Virus record (IMG/VR): IMGVR_UViG_3300043331_000681
Location: 1-49,288 of that record
Strand: one strand, 5' to 3'
Origin: a virus
DNA length: 49,288 nucleotides
Under the pieces are notes generated by a model. It made no database searches. It was not told the origin of the DNA and was given only the letters and a program-made list of their open reading frames with translations. The translations under genes and the position numbers were made by a program. Shown in pieces: positions 7,159 to 16,900 of the stretch (its first letter is position 1; the number at the start of each line of letters is the position of its first letter).

Positions 7159-8717
7159 GGGGGTGTGTCCGAATCGCGTTCAAAATCGCGGATGGCTACG
7201 TTGAGGTATCTGGCCGTCTAGACGAGGCCTCGTTCCGCCGGGCTGCCAAGGACGCCGGCGAACGAGCTGGCCGTGACGCCTCCGGCCACTTCACAACCGC
7301 CTTCGGGCGAGGCCTGACCCGTGACCGGGAGCGGAACCGCCGCGGGTTCTTTCACTTCCTGCGGATGCTGTTGACGCCGGACAAGGCCCGGATCGGGGCA
7401 CTGCTGCATCCCCTGGAGAGCGCCCTGTCGGTCCCTCTGGTGGCCATGCTCGGCGCCAGCATCGTGTCGATTGGCGCCGGCGCCATCGCTGCCGCGATCT
7501 CCTCGGCCATCCTCCTCGGCATCGGCGGGGTCGTGGTCGGCGGGGCAGCGGCGCTGCTGGGCAACAAGCTGAAGGGCCCGTTCGAGCGGGCCAGCAATAC
7601 CATCATCGCCTCTCTGCGCCGGGCCGCAGCTCCCCTACAGAACGAGTTTGTTCAGGCTCTGCGGGATGTCGCACATTGGGTCCAACATAACGAGGGCATG
7701 TTTGCCGCCCTTTTCAAGGCGGCGGAGCCGATCATCCCTATTTTGGTTGACATCTTCAAAGAGTTCGGCGACGAGATTTTGCCGACCATTGGCCAGATCA
7801 TGCCGTTCATCGTCGATGCCTTCAAGATCCTCGCAGCTAGGACACCTGAGATCGCTGACGCCATGACGAAGCTTCTGAAGGCCATGGCGGACGAAGAGAC
7901 CTTGATCGCCTTCAACACCTTGCTGTCCGGCCTGATCGGCACCATCAATTTCCTGGCCGGCGCCTTCAGCTTCCTCACCAGGTCTTTCAACAACGACATC
8001 GAGGACCTGAAGGAGGGCAAGCATCGTCTCGGCATGCTGATCGAGGACATCCGGGGCTTCCTGGACCGCATCCCGGGCCGGAAAGTCCTGAAGTTCCTGT
8101 TCCAACCAGGCAATGCCATCGGGACCATCCTGCGGGTGACCGGCCTGACCAAGGCCATCCCCAAGGCCTGGCGGACCCTGATGCGGTTCCTCGGCGGAGG
8201 TGGCGCTGTTGGCTGGGCGCTGCGGGTGACCGGGGCGATCAAGCGCATCCCCAAGAGCTGGCGGACCCTGATTCGCGCCATCGTCAACACGGGCCCGATC
8301 CGCTCGTTCATCGGCTGGCTGCGCCGCATCCCCCGGAATGTGACCACGACTATCACCACCGTCACCCGCAACATCGTCCGGAGCATCTTCCAGTCGGTCA
8401 ACCCGTTCGCCCGCGCCAGCGGCGGCATCGTCGGCGCCCAGGGCATGCAGACTGGCGGCGTGGTCGGGGCCCGCCAGGTCCTGGTCGGCGAAGCTGGGCC
8501 GGAGCTGGTCGACCTGCCGTTTGGGTCACGGGTCCGCTCCGCTGGCGACACCCGACGAGCCATGACCGAGAACACCTCGGGGCGAGGTGGGCGGCCCATT
8601 GAGGTTCGCCTCATCATCGACTCAGCCGGCGCCCGCATGGACGACCTCTTTGTCGAGGTCCTCCGCAAGGCTGTTGCCTCACGAGGCGGCAACGTCCAGG
8701 TGGCGCTCGGCCGATGA
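7053..8717 (+). CDS. Tape measure protein
   Basis: The open frame codes for 554 residues from a GTG at 7053, but the protein probably starts near 7158-7170 (RIAFKIADGYVEVSGRLDEA matches usual tape-measure N-termini). No normal start codon is in frame there: the sequence reads GTC, and a GTG at 7163 is out of frame. An indel or unusual start is possible. It has two long hydrophobic segments (about 127-170), a helical middle and a glycine/Arg-rich C-terminus. Two 30-residue units containing IPK(A/S)WRTL lie 90 bp apart at 8131 and 8221. About 515-550 residues suggests a short tail of roughly 80 nm. Confidence 0.8.
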   Translation: MVGGHARRPSHRLRQPPRQPRVRVHAPGPVHQERLRGCVRIAFKIADGYVEVSGRLDEASFRRAAKDAGERAGRDASGHFTTAFGRGLTRDRERNRRGFFHFLRMLLTPDKARIGALLHPLESALSVPLVAMLGASIVSIGAGAIAAAISSAILLGIGGVVVGGAAALLGNKLKGPFERASNTIIASLRRAAAPLQNEFVQALRDVAHWVQHNEGMFAALFKAAEPIIPILVDIFKEFGDEILPTIGQIMPFIVDAFKILAARTPEIADAMTKLLKAMADEETLIAFNTLLSGLIGTINFLAGAFSFLTRSFNNDIEDLKEGKHRLGMLIEDIRGFLDRIPGRKVLKFLFQPGNAIGTILRVTGLTKAIPKAWRTLMRFLGGGGAVGWALRVTGAIKRIPKSWRTLIRAIVNTGPIRSFIGWLRRIPRNVTTTITTVTRNIVRSIFQSVNPFARASGGIVGAQGMQTGGVVGARQVLVGEAGPELVDLPFGSRVRSAGDTRRAMTENTSGRGGRPIEVRLIIDSAGARMDDLFVEVLRKAVASRGGNVQVALGR

Positions 8718-11455
8718 CATTCCCGGCCACCCCCCTGGATGCCACCTACGAGCTACATCTTGATGGCGCCTGGACCGACATCACTGCCTTGGTCTATGGC
8801 CGCGACGATGTCACCATCAGCCGCGGCCGGTCCAGCGAGGGCAACCAGGTCGACCGCTCAACCTGCTCCCTGACCGCCAACAACCGCTCTGGCGACCTCA
8901 CCCCCAGGAACCCCACCGGCGCCTACTACGGCGCCATCGGCCGCAACACCCCCCTCCGCGTCCGTGTCGAGCCAGCCACCGACCCCCATGTGCAGCTCGA
9001 CACCAACCTCGCCAGCATCCGCACCCCCGACTCGACCGGACTGTCCATCACCGGCGACCTGGACGCGCGGATCGACCTGGAATGCGACGACTGGAGCAAC
9101 ATCACCGGTCTATGCGGTAAGTGGGGCGCTGCCGGGCAACGCTCCTGGCAATTCGTCATCGACACCGACCACACCCTGCGGCTGCTGTGGTCAGCGAACG
9201 GCACCACCGAGCTATCAGCCGACTCAACCGCAGCAGCAACCATCGCTGACGGCGACCGGATCGCGTTACGGGCCACCATCGACGTGAACAACGGCGCTGC
9301 TGGCCGAACCATCACCTTCTACACCGCTTCCACCATCGACGGGTCATGGTCTCAGCTTGGCAGCGCCGTCGTTCAGGCCGGGACGACCAGCATCTTCGAC
9401 TCGACCGCTGACACCCAGGCCGGCGAGCTTGAGAACGGCGCCTACTTCGGTCCCGTGGGCCGCGTGTACGGGCTGGAGGTGTATTCCGGGATCGCTGGGA
9501 CTTTACGGGCTGCCTTCGACGGCTTCGACGATGTTGCTCCAGCTCGCGCCACCATGACCGACTCGCTGGGGAACATCTGGACTCCTGACGACGACGCCTA
9601 CCTCGTCGACCCTCGCATCCGGTTCTGCGGAGAGGTGTCGGACTGGCCGGTTCGCTGGGATATCAGCGGCACCGACGTGTATGTGCCGTTGGAGGCCTCC
9701 GGCATCCTGCGACGCCTCGACCAAGGCCAGAGCCCGCTACGGTCCACCATGTACCGCGGCACCATCGGGACCTCTGGGCTTCGGGCGTACTGGCCATGTG
9801 AGGACGGCGAGGACGCAACTGCGCTCGCCTCTGCGCTGGATGGCCACCCACCCATGATCATTCCCGGTACTGACGATCCGAACTTCGCGGCATTCTCCGA
9901 CTTCAAATGCTCTGGGTCGCTTCCCACTCTCGGCGATAGCGCATGGGTCGGCGCGGTCCCCACCTACACCAACACCAATGTCATTCGGGTGTGGTTCCTG
10001 TGTGCGATACCCGCGGGCGGCGCAACTGACGGCGAGGCGCTCATCCACATCCATACCTCCGGAACGGCGTCCCGGTGGCGGCTGCTGTATGGCACCGGCG
10101 GCAATCTGACTCTCAAAGCCAATGACGGCGCCGGCACAGAAATCCTCTCCTCCGGACCGTGGGGATTCGACCTCAACGGCAAGCTGGTGCGGATCGCAGT
10201 CCAGCTTTCCGAGGATGGCGCCGATGTTGATTGGGACCTGGCCACGCTTGAGGTGGGCTCCACGATCGGTGTCGGCACCTCTGACACCCTTGCCTCGTAC
10301 AGTGTGAACCGCTGCACGACGATCGTGGTCAATTCCGGCGATACCGTCGGCGAAGAGGTCGCCATTGGCCACGTCGCGGTCTGGGACGAGACAGCCAGCA
10401 TCTACGACCTCGACGATGAGCTGAACGCTTATGCCGGGGAAACCGCTGGCCGCCGCATTCTGCGGCTGTGCGAGGAGGAAGGCATCGCGGCCCGCAGCGT
10501 CGGCGACCCGGACGACTCGACCCCGCTGGGCTACCAGCTCCCCAACACCCTCCTCGACCTGCTCCGGGAGGCCGAGCAGGGCGACGGCGGCATTCTCTAT
10601 GAGCCTCGGGACATGCTCGGGTTGGCCTATAGGACCCGCGAGTCGATGTACCGGCAAACCGCCAAGCTCACCCTCGACTACGCCGCCAATGACCTCTCCG
10701 GCATCGAGCCGGTCGACGACGACCAGCATGTCCGCAACGACATCACCGTTACCCGCATCGGGGGCAGCTCAGCGCGGGCAGTGCGGGAGACCGGGGCTCT
10801 GTCCACCTCGGCGCCACCGGACGGCGTCGGCCGCTACGACGAGGGCGTCAACCTCAGCCTGGAAGCAGACCACCAGGCTGCCGATCAGGCCGGATGGCGG
10901 CTGCATCTTGGCACCACCGACGAGTATCGGTACCCGGTCCTTAGCGTCGACCTCGCCCGCTCCAACTTCACCAGCGACAGCGCGCTCACCCTCGCCGCCC
11001 AGGATCTCGACATCGGCGACCGCCTGGTGGTCGAGAACCCGCCGGCGTGGCTGCCTCCTGACGACATCAGCCAGCTCGCCCAAGGCTTCACCGAGACCCT
11101 GGCGAACTTCATCCACCGAATCGGCGTGAACTGCTCCCCGGAAACACCGTGGCAGCAGACCGGTGAGTACGACGCTACCGATGTTCGCTACACCAGTGAC
11201 GGCACCGTCACCGCCGAGGCGCTAGACACCACCGAGACCGGCGTGGATGTGACCACCGCGTCCGGGCCGGTCTGGTCGGATGCCGACGGCGACTTCGACA
11301 TCGTCATCGGTGGGGAGCGCATGACCGTCACCTCAATCAGCGGGTCCGGCGCCAGCCAAACATTCACTGTGACCAGGTCGGTCAACGGTGTCGTCAAGAG
11401 CCATTCGTCCGGCGCGGCTGTTGAGCTGGCCGAGCCAACCGTCTACGTCATCTAG
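8714..11455 (+). CDS. Large minor tail protein (baseplate hub / central tail protein)
   Basis: 913 residues, overlapping the tape-measure stop (ATGA). Residues 1-100 carry the common actinophage minor-tail start (YELHLDGAWTDITALVYGRDDVTISRGR). Residues about 100-260 and 350-560 look like LamG/ConA-like jelly rolls. Residues 570-800 hold the hub-like region (RRILRLCEEEGIAARSVGD, TLLDLLREAEQGDGGILYEP). The C-terminus is a small beta unit resembling the inserts of the connector protein. It likely forms the tail tip that touches the host surface. Confidence 0.8.
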   Translation: MTFPATPLDATYELHLDGAWTDITALVYGRDDVTISRGRSSEGNQVDRSTCSLTANNRSGDLTPRNPTGAYYGAIGRNTPLRVRVEPATDPHVQLDTNLASIRTPDSTGLSITGDLDARIDLECDDWSNITGLCGKWGAAGQRSWQFVIDTDHTLRLLWSANGTTELSADSTAAATIADGDRIALRATIDVNNGAAGRTITFYTASTIDGSWSQLGSAVVQAGTTSIFDSTADTQAGELENGAYFGPVGRVYGLEVYSGIAGTLRAAFDGFDDVAPARATMTDSLGNIWTPDDDAYLVDPRIRFCGEVSDWPVRWDISGTDVYVPLEASGILRRLDQGQSPLRSTMYRGTIGTSGLRAYWPCEDGEDATALASALDGHPPMIIPGTDDPNFAAFSDFKCSGSLPTLGDSAWVGAVPTYTNTNVIRVWFLCAIPAGGATDGEALIHIHTSGTASRWRLLYGTGGNLTLKANDGAGTEILSSGPWGFDLNGKLVRIAVQLSEDGADVDWDLATLEVGSTIGVGTSDTLASYSVNRCTTIVVNSGDTVGEEVAIGHVAVWDETASIYDLDDELNAYAGETAGRRILRLCEEEGIAARSVGDPDDSTPLGYQLPNTLLDLLREAEQGDGGILYEPRDMLGLAYRTRESMYRQTAKLTLDYAANDLSGIEPVDDDQHVRNDITVTRIGGSSARAVRETGALSTSAPPDGVGRYDEGVNLSLEADHQAADQAGWRLHLGTTDEYRYPVLSVDLARSNFTSDSALTLAAQDLDIGDRLVVENPPAWLPPDDISQLAQGFTETLANFIHRIGVNCSPETPWQQTGEYDATDVRYTSDGTVTAEALDTTETGVDVTTASGPVWSDADGDFDIVIGGERMTVTSISGSGASQTFTVTRSVNGVVKSHSSGAAVELAEPTVYVI

Positions 11456-11466
11456 GAGCTGCTGTC

Positions 11467-11919
11467 ATGCCAAGCGCCGGCGACCTTGTCCGAGCCAGCG
11501 ACATCCTGGTGCGCTGCGGTTGCCGGGTCCGCCGCGTCGCCACCCAAAGCATTAACAACAACGCTGCTGCCTCGATGTCATGGGATACCGAGGATGAGGA
11601 CACTGACGGCTTCATCGCCGTCACCTCGACCACCGTAACCATCCCGACCGACAAGGGCGGCCTGTACGCCATCACGGTCATGCTCGACCCGGCCGGCACC
11701 ATGAGCAACCGGCTCCTGATGGACCTCAAGCCAACCAGCTCTATCACCGGCCTCCCGGCCCAGTTCCGCTCCGAGCCGAACACCGACCAGACCATCTACT
11801 CGGCCTCATGGACGATCCCACTAGCCGAAGCCGACACCTTCGTCGTCGAGGCATTCCACACCGACGGCGCAGCGGTCGACTTCACCGGCTGGATGTCTTG
11901 TTACCGGGTGGGCGTGTGA
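11467..11919 (+). CDS. C1q/TNF-like minor tail or fibre protein
   Basis: 150 residues, beta-rich. It opens MPSAGDLVRASDILVRCG, has a TIPTDKGGLYAITVMLDP strand pair and ends DFTGWMSCYRVGV, a pattern seen in small trimeric tail-tip proteins of actinophages. It follows the tail hub gene after 11 bases. Probable receptor-contacting fibre head, by fold pattern and position. Confidence 0.6.
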   Translation: MPSAGDLVRASDILVRCGCRVRRVATQSINNNAAASMSWDTEDEDTDGFIAVTSTTVTIPTDKGGLYAITVMLDPAGTMSNRLLMDLKPTSSITGLPAQFRSEPNTDQTIYSASWTIPLAEADTFVVEAFHTDGAAVDFTGWMSCYRVGV

Positions 11920-12380
11920 CAGTCGCTGCCCGGGTGCGGCGGGCCATCATCCGGCACATCCCGCTCGCGCTGCTGCGCGAGTCGCTGGTGCTGTTCATCG
12001 CCGCCCAAGGTGTGCTCGTGGCCGCCATCCACTTCGCCGGGCTCGGCACCCCAACCCGCATGACCCAGCTCCTCCCCGCATGGATGATCGAGCTATGGCA
12101 CGGCGAGGTCCTCATCGGCTGCCTGCTGGTCCTGATCGGCCTGATCCGCAACTACCCGCGCATGGAAGCCGTCGGCCTCAGACTCATGGCGCCCTGCCAG
12201 CTCGTCTACGCCATCGCCATCATCATCGTGGCTGGCTGGGCTGGCACCGGCTCCGCGCTCCCACAGGTGATGTTCGGTGTGGCCTGTGTCGGCCGGGCGC
12301 TGTGGCTCACCGAGTACCTCCAGGCTCTCCGCGCCGGGCGCGAGCTGGCCGCGGAGTTACAGGCAGAAGATGAGCCGTGA
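11916..12380 (+). CDS. Four-helix membrane protein, possible holin
   Basis: 154 residues from a GTG overlapping the previous stop. Four hydrophobic segments are visible: LVLFIAAQGVLVAAIHF, VLIGCLLVLIGLI, LVYAIAIIIVAGWAG and MFGVACVGRALWL. A basic start and an acidic C-terminus (ELQAEDEP) fit a cytoplasmic tail. Membrane proteins at this place, just before the endolysin, are usually holins or lysis regulators. Confidence 0.6.
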   Translation: MTVAARVRRAIIRHIPLALLRESLVLFIAAQGVLVAAIHFAGLGTPTRMTQLLPAWMIELWHGEVLIGCLLVLIGLIRNYPRMEAVGLRLMAPCQLVYAIAIIIVAGWAGTGSALPQVMFGVACVGRALWLTEYLQALRAGRELAAELQAEDEP

Positions 12381-12634
12381 ACTCCCGGGAGTGGCTGATC
12401 CCCCTGGTCGCCGCGCTCCTGGGGGGTGGTCTGGTCGCCGCCTTGCGGTCCTGGTTCACCCTCGGCCCCGAGCGCGGCAAAACCCTCGCCGAGGAGGAAT
12501 CCCTGAGCGTGACAACGCTCCGCCAGGTCATCGCCGAGCTACGGCAGCTCCGCGCCGCCGATCTGGAAGAGCTGGCCCGGCTCCGCGCTGTCATCACCCA
12601 CCTGGAGGACTTCCGAGGGAGCGAGGAGGCATGA
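12377..12634 (+). CDS. Membrane-anchored coiled-coil protein, lysis cassette
   Basis: 85 residues, GTG start coupled to the previous stop. One N-terminal membrane segment (LIPLVAALLGGGLVAAL) is followed by a basic loop and a long charged helix (LRQVIAELRQLRAADLEELA). The shape resembles small holin-associated or spanin-like proteins. Function inferred from location. Confidence 0.6.
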   Translation: MNSREWLIPLVAALLGGGLVAALRSWFTLGPERGKTLAEEESLSVTTLRQVIAELRQLRAADLEELARLRAVITHLEDFRGSEEA

Positions 12635-12852
12635 TCGAGTACCAGCCCGCCGACAACGGCGAGGAGCACCTAGAGCTGACACGGACCGCCCAGGAAGGCG
12701 TCGACATCCTGGAGCGCGCTGCCCGCGCCGGTGACCCTACCCACTACCAGGAAATCCAGGCGCTGCTATTGCGCGACAGCGACCCAGGCGGCGACGACCA
12801 CCCCGACCAGACACCGGGACCGCTGCCCGAGGGGCTGGAGGTGGATGGCTGA
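12631..12852 (+). CDS. Small acidic protein, lysis cassette
   Basis: 73 residues, ATGA overlap upstream and a one-base overlap with the endolysin start. It has one helical segment (TRTAQEGVDILERAARAG) and a Pro/Asp-rich tail. No homology recognised. It is co-translated with the lysis genes. Confidence 0.55.
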   Translation: MIEYQPADNGEEHLELTRTAQEGVDILERAARAGDPTHYQEIQALLLRDSDPGGDDHPDQTPGPLPEGLEVDG

Positions 12853-13637
12853 TGGCCACAGCCGCCCAGTACGGCGCGCTCATGCGCTCCCAGCTCGGCG
12901 TCAAAGAGAACCCGCCCGGCTCCAACCAGGTCCCCTACTCGGCCTGGTACGGCGTCGCTGCCCCCTGGTGCCAGATGTTCCAGAACTGGGCACACGTCCG
13001 GCTGGGCATGACTCCACCCGGGTATGTCGCCGGCACCGTCCCCAAAGGGTCGGCCTACACCCCCACCTGCGCCGACTGGTTCCGACGCCTCGGCCGCTGG
13101 ACAACCCGGCCGACGGCTGGCGCGCTCGTCTACTACGACTTCCCCGGCGACGGCGTCAACCGCATCAGCCACGTCGGCTGGGTCGAGGAGGTCCGCCCGG
13201 ACGGCTCCATCGTGGCCATCGAGGGCAACACCGACTCAGCCGGGAGCCGCACAGGTGGCCAGGTCATGCGCAAGATCCGCAGCTCAGGAATCGTCGGCTA
13301 CGGCCGGCTGGCATACGAGGAGGATGACATGGCCCTATTCGACGACGTAGCCGCGTTCGAGCGCGCTGTCGAGCGCGCCGTCGACCACATCATGAGCCAA
13401 GGGCTCACCGGCGACCGCGAGGGCGCCATCTTCGGCTGGGCATCGCGGCTACCCCGGGTCGAGAAAGGCATCAACACCCTCCTTGACCGTCCCAGCCCAT
13501 CGCCGGCCGACATCGCCGCCGCGGTGGTGGCCGCCCTACCCGCCGGGTCGGTCGACACCGCCGTCGTCGAGGCCGCTGTCGAAGAGGTCATCGGCCGAAC
13601 CCACCTGGCCGTCCAACCAGAAGGAGCGCCGTCATGA
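12852..13637 (+). CDS. Endolysin, CHAP peptidase
   Basis: 261 residues. The first about 160 form a CHAP amidase/peptidase domain: the nucleophile is Cys40 (APWCQMFQNW), the general base His107 (ISHVGWVEEV) and a polar residue lies in AIEGNTD (about 123-127). The rest is a helical region (FERAVERAVDHIMSQGLTG and ADIAAAVVAALPAG) that may bind the wall or regulate the enzyme. It should cut peptide bonds of host peptidoglycan. No mycolyl-esterase (lysin B) gene is seen, so a mycolic-acid outer layer in the host is not indicated. Confidence 0.85.
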   Translation: MATAAQYGALMRSQLGVKENPPGSNQVPYSAWYGVAAPWCQMFQNWAHVRLGMTPPGYVAGTVPKGSAYTPTCADWFRRLGRWTTRPTAGALVYYDFPGDGVNRISHVGWVEEVRPDGSIVAIEGNTDSAGSRTGGQVMRKIRSSGIVGYGRLAYEEDDMALFDDVAAFERAVERAVDHIMSQGLTGDREGAIFGWASRLPRVEKGINTLLDRPSPSPADIAAAVVAALPAGSVDTAVVEAAVEEVIGRTHLAVQPEGAPS

Positions 13638-13897
13638 GCAAGCTCACCACCTCGGCCTGGAACCGAGTAGGCCGGACCATCCTCCAGTTCCTGCTGTCGG
13701 CCGGCTTCGTCGAGCTGGTTCTCCAGCAACTCGCCGACCTTAACCTTGACCCGCAGGCCCAGCTCGCCGTGACCGGCGCCGTCCAGGCCGTGGTCGCGTT
13801 CCTGCATCGCCGGCTGCTCGACCCATCGCCGATTCCGTCGCTGGTGGACGGCAACGGCCACCTCACCACAGCAAACGGAGGCCTCACGCAGGTCTAA
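13634..13897 (+). CDS. Small hydrophobic protein after endolysin, holin candidate
   Basis: 87 residues overlapping the endolysin stop by 4 bases. It has two moderately hydrophobic helices (TILQFLLSAGFVELVLQQLA and LAVTGAVQAVVAFLHRRLL), basic flanks and a polar tail. Size and position match small class II holins of actinophages. It is the last gene of the rightward late operon. Confidence 0.6.
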   Translation: MSKLTTSAWNRVGRTILQFLLSAGFVELVLQQLADLNLDPQAQLAVTGAVQAVVAFLHRRLLDPSPIPSLVDGNGHLTTANGGLTQV

Positions 13898-13934
13898 GGA
13901 CCGGTGGCTAGGATTCCTCCGCCTAGCCGCCGCA

Positions 13935-13970
13935 AGCAGCGGGCCCGACGCCCACCTCGGGCCCGCTGCT
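13935..13970. terminator. Bidirectional transcription terminator
   Basis: A perfect 14-bp stem (arms 13935-13948 and 13957-13970, core GCAGCGGGCCCGA) with an 8-base loop lies between the convergent late operon and the relaxase gene. It has no long T-run, usual in high-GC actinobacteria. It can serve both strands. Confidence 0.8.
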
Positions 13971-13987
13971 GCTGTCCGGAGAACCAG

Positions 13988-16900
13988 TCACTCCTTGCGG
14001 TCTAGGCTCAGCTCAACAACCCGCTCCATCACCGGGCCGCCCACCTCCCGGCCACGCTCAACCGCTCTGCCGGCCTGCTCAGCGACCCGGGTGAACATCC
14101 CACTAACGGCGTCTTTCGCCTTGCCGGCCACCTCACCAGCCTGCCGCCACGCCCGAAGCTGACCAAGATCCTTCGGCTTGTCACCCAACGCCCGCTCACC
14201 ATATGACCGGTACCGGTCACGGTAGGCCTCAACCGCTGCGGCGGCCTGCCGCCACGCCTCCCGGGCTGGCGCCGTCCACTCCACCGTCGGGCGGCCCAGC
14301 TCGGCGACCAGATGCGCGGGCGGATCTATCTCTAACGTACGAACGCCGAGAAGTGTCCGCTGTCCCAGCTCGGCCGTGACCGCTTGCGCTCTAGCCCGGG
14401 TCGGCGCTGTCCGCTCAGCCCAGCCGACGCGGCGGCGCTCGTGGTCGTCGACCTCCCGGAACCGCTCCTCAGCCCGATCCGCCCCGACCCGGTTCAGCCC
14501 GGACGGGTCACGCTCGTAGGCGCGCTCGGCCTGGTCGCGCTTGTCCCGCAGCAGCCGCCACTCTGTCCGTCTGGACCGGGGCTGGCCGGCCAGCTCGCGG
14601 TCGAGACGGGTACGTTCCCGCCGGAGCTGGCCGACGCTCATGTGCCGCAGGACAGCGCCGGCCTCCTGGTCGATGCCGACGGTCTCCCCACCGGGTCGGC
14701 TCATGCCGGCCTCGACCTGCTCGCGGTTTGTCCGCCGGGCCCCGTAGCGTTCCACGCCGTCGGGGCTCTCGATGTCCGGCTGGACGCCGTAGATCCGGAC
14801 GGCTGTCCGGACACGGGACAGCGCCACGTAGAACCACTCCGAGGTGCCGGACCCTCCGGCGCGGACGAACGCTCGGTCAACGCTCAGGCTCTGCGTCTTG
14901 TGCGTGGTCGTGCTGTAGGCGTGGCCGAGGCTGGGCCCGCCTCCGGCGCCGTCCTTGGCCAGGTAGGAGCTGGTGAGGGTGATGTGCTGGCCGTCCTCCC
15001 GCTTGATGAGGATGGTTCCTTGCTTCTTGTCGAACGCCTCGACACGGGCCCGGGTGCCGTTGGCCACTCCCTCCTTGCGGTTGTTCCGGCGGCAGACCAC
15101 CAGGTCGCCGACCGAGTAGCGCCGGCCCCGGACCTCGATCTCGTCGGCGCCGAGGTGGCCGGCGGCCCGGCGGAACTCGCGGGCGAGCTGGTTGAGCCGC
15201 TCGGCGTCGCCCCGCAGGTAGGTCAGCATCACGGCCGAGTCGCCCCGGCGGAAGGCCTCCCACCAGTCGCGGAGCATGGCCGCGTCGGCGGTCTGCTGGT
15301 CGCGGGCCCAGGTGACCCGGCCGCCGGCGCCGTACACGGCCAAGGCCTCGGTGCCCTTGCCCTGGCGGACCAGCTCCAGCGCGCTCTTGTCCAGCTCTGA
15401 CCGCTGCCGGCGGTTCACGGTCAGCTCGGACGCGCCGAGGCGCTGGCGGAGCGCCTTGAACCCTCCGCCCGCCTCGATGGCCTGGAGCTGGCGCTCGTCG
15501 CCGACCAGGACCACCTTGCAGCCGGCCCGCTCGGCGTGCTCCAGGAGCCGGGCCAGCTTGCGTGTCCCGACCATGCCGGCTTCGTCGACCACAAGCACCC
15601 CTTGGGGAAGCTGGTCGCGGTCGGCATCGAGGCCGAGGAGCAACGAGTCCACTGTCGATGTGGGTAGGGCAGCAGATTGCTCCAACTGGGTAGCCGCAAT
15701 CCCTGTTGGCGCTGCTCCTCGAACCTCGATCCCTTGACGGGTCCAGGCGTCCCTCGCAACGCCTAGCGCGGTTGTCTTCCCGGTGCCTGCCCGGCCTACG
15801 GCCACGGACACCCCGGAGCCGTCGCCGCACACAGCGCGGACCATAGCCGCCTGGTCGTCGCCTAGCGTGATAGGCGAGGCAGCTAACGCGGCCCTAACGT
15901 GGCCGGGCTCGACGACGGCGACGCCCTCGCCCTGGCGGCGGACAGCTCCGGCGACCAGCTCGCGCTCGGTCGCCTGAAGCTCGGCGGTTGTCCAGCGGGC
16001 CGTCTCGCCCAGGACCGGACAGACCCGGGGGTCGCGGACGAAGGCGGCGGACACGTTGACCCACTCTGTCCGCGAGGTGGCCTCGTGTCCGGTCCGGCGG
16101 ACAGCATCCCGGACATCGCGGAGGTCGAAGGTGGCCGAGTGGGCGGTGATGCCATCTTGTCCGGACAGACGTGCGAACAGGGCGTCGAGGTTGTCCGGCC
16201 GCTGTCCGGACGACTGTCCGGTGACGGCGGACACGTCGAAGCCGGCCGCCTGCTGGGCCCACCGGTCACGCAGCGTCGCCTCGGACACCTGCTCCTTGTC
16301 CGGACGGGTCGCGGTCGCCACGTACTGGGCTACTTTTGGGGACCAGGCCTCCCCTCGGGCCTCCTTCGACTCCTTGGCCAGCTCGATCTCGCCTCGCCGC
16401 GTCGAGAACTGCTGGAGTAGCTCGTCGGGGATGCCTCGGATCTCCCACTGGCCCGTGCGCGGGTTCTGCTCCCAGTCGACGCCCAGCGCCTCCCGGAGCC
16501 GGCCACGCATCAGGACCTCGTAGGTTGCGTCGGCGCCCAGGGCCCAGTGGTAGAGGTCGTGGCCGTCCAGGGTGGTCCACTTCCCATCGACGCCCTGGAT
16601 GCGGTTGGCGATGATGCCGTGCGAGTGCAGCAGCGGGTCACCGGCCCGGCTCTGACGGTGCCCGTACACGGCCACGAGCAGCCCCTGCCCGTCGATGTGG
16701 ATCTTCCCGCCAGCGCCTCGCCTGGTCCCGACGTTCTCCTCCAGGTCGAGGATGGCGTCGGCCACGCTCTGCCGGTGGATGGCCTCAACGGTCCGCTGGA
16801 CATGCTCGGGCCCGAGTCCCCACAGCACCGACACGCTCTTGACCGGCCGAAACACCATGTCAAAGGCAGGACGGCCGTTCTTTCTGCTGGTCGCCCGGCC

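Noticed and set aside
14384-15400. Long + strand open frame (338 codons) opposite the relaxase
   Set aside because: It is a GC-driven shadow of the relaxase-helicase reading frame, whose motifs are clear on the other strand.
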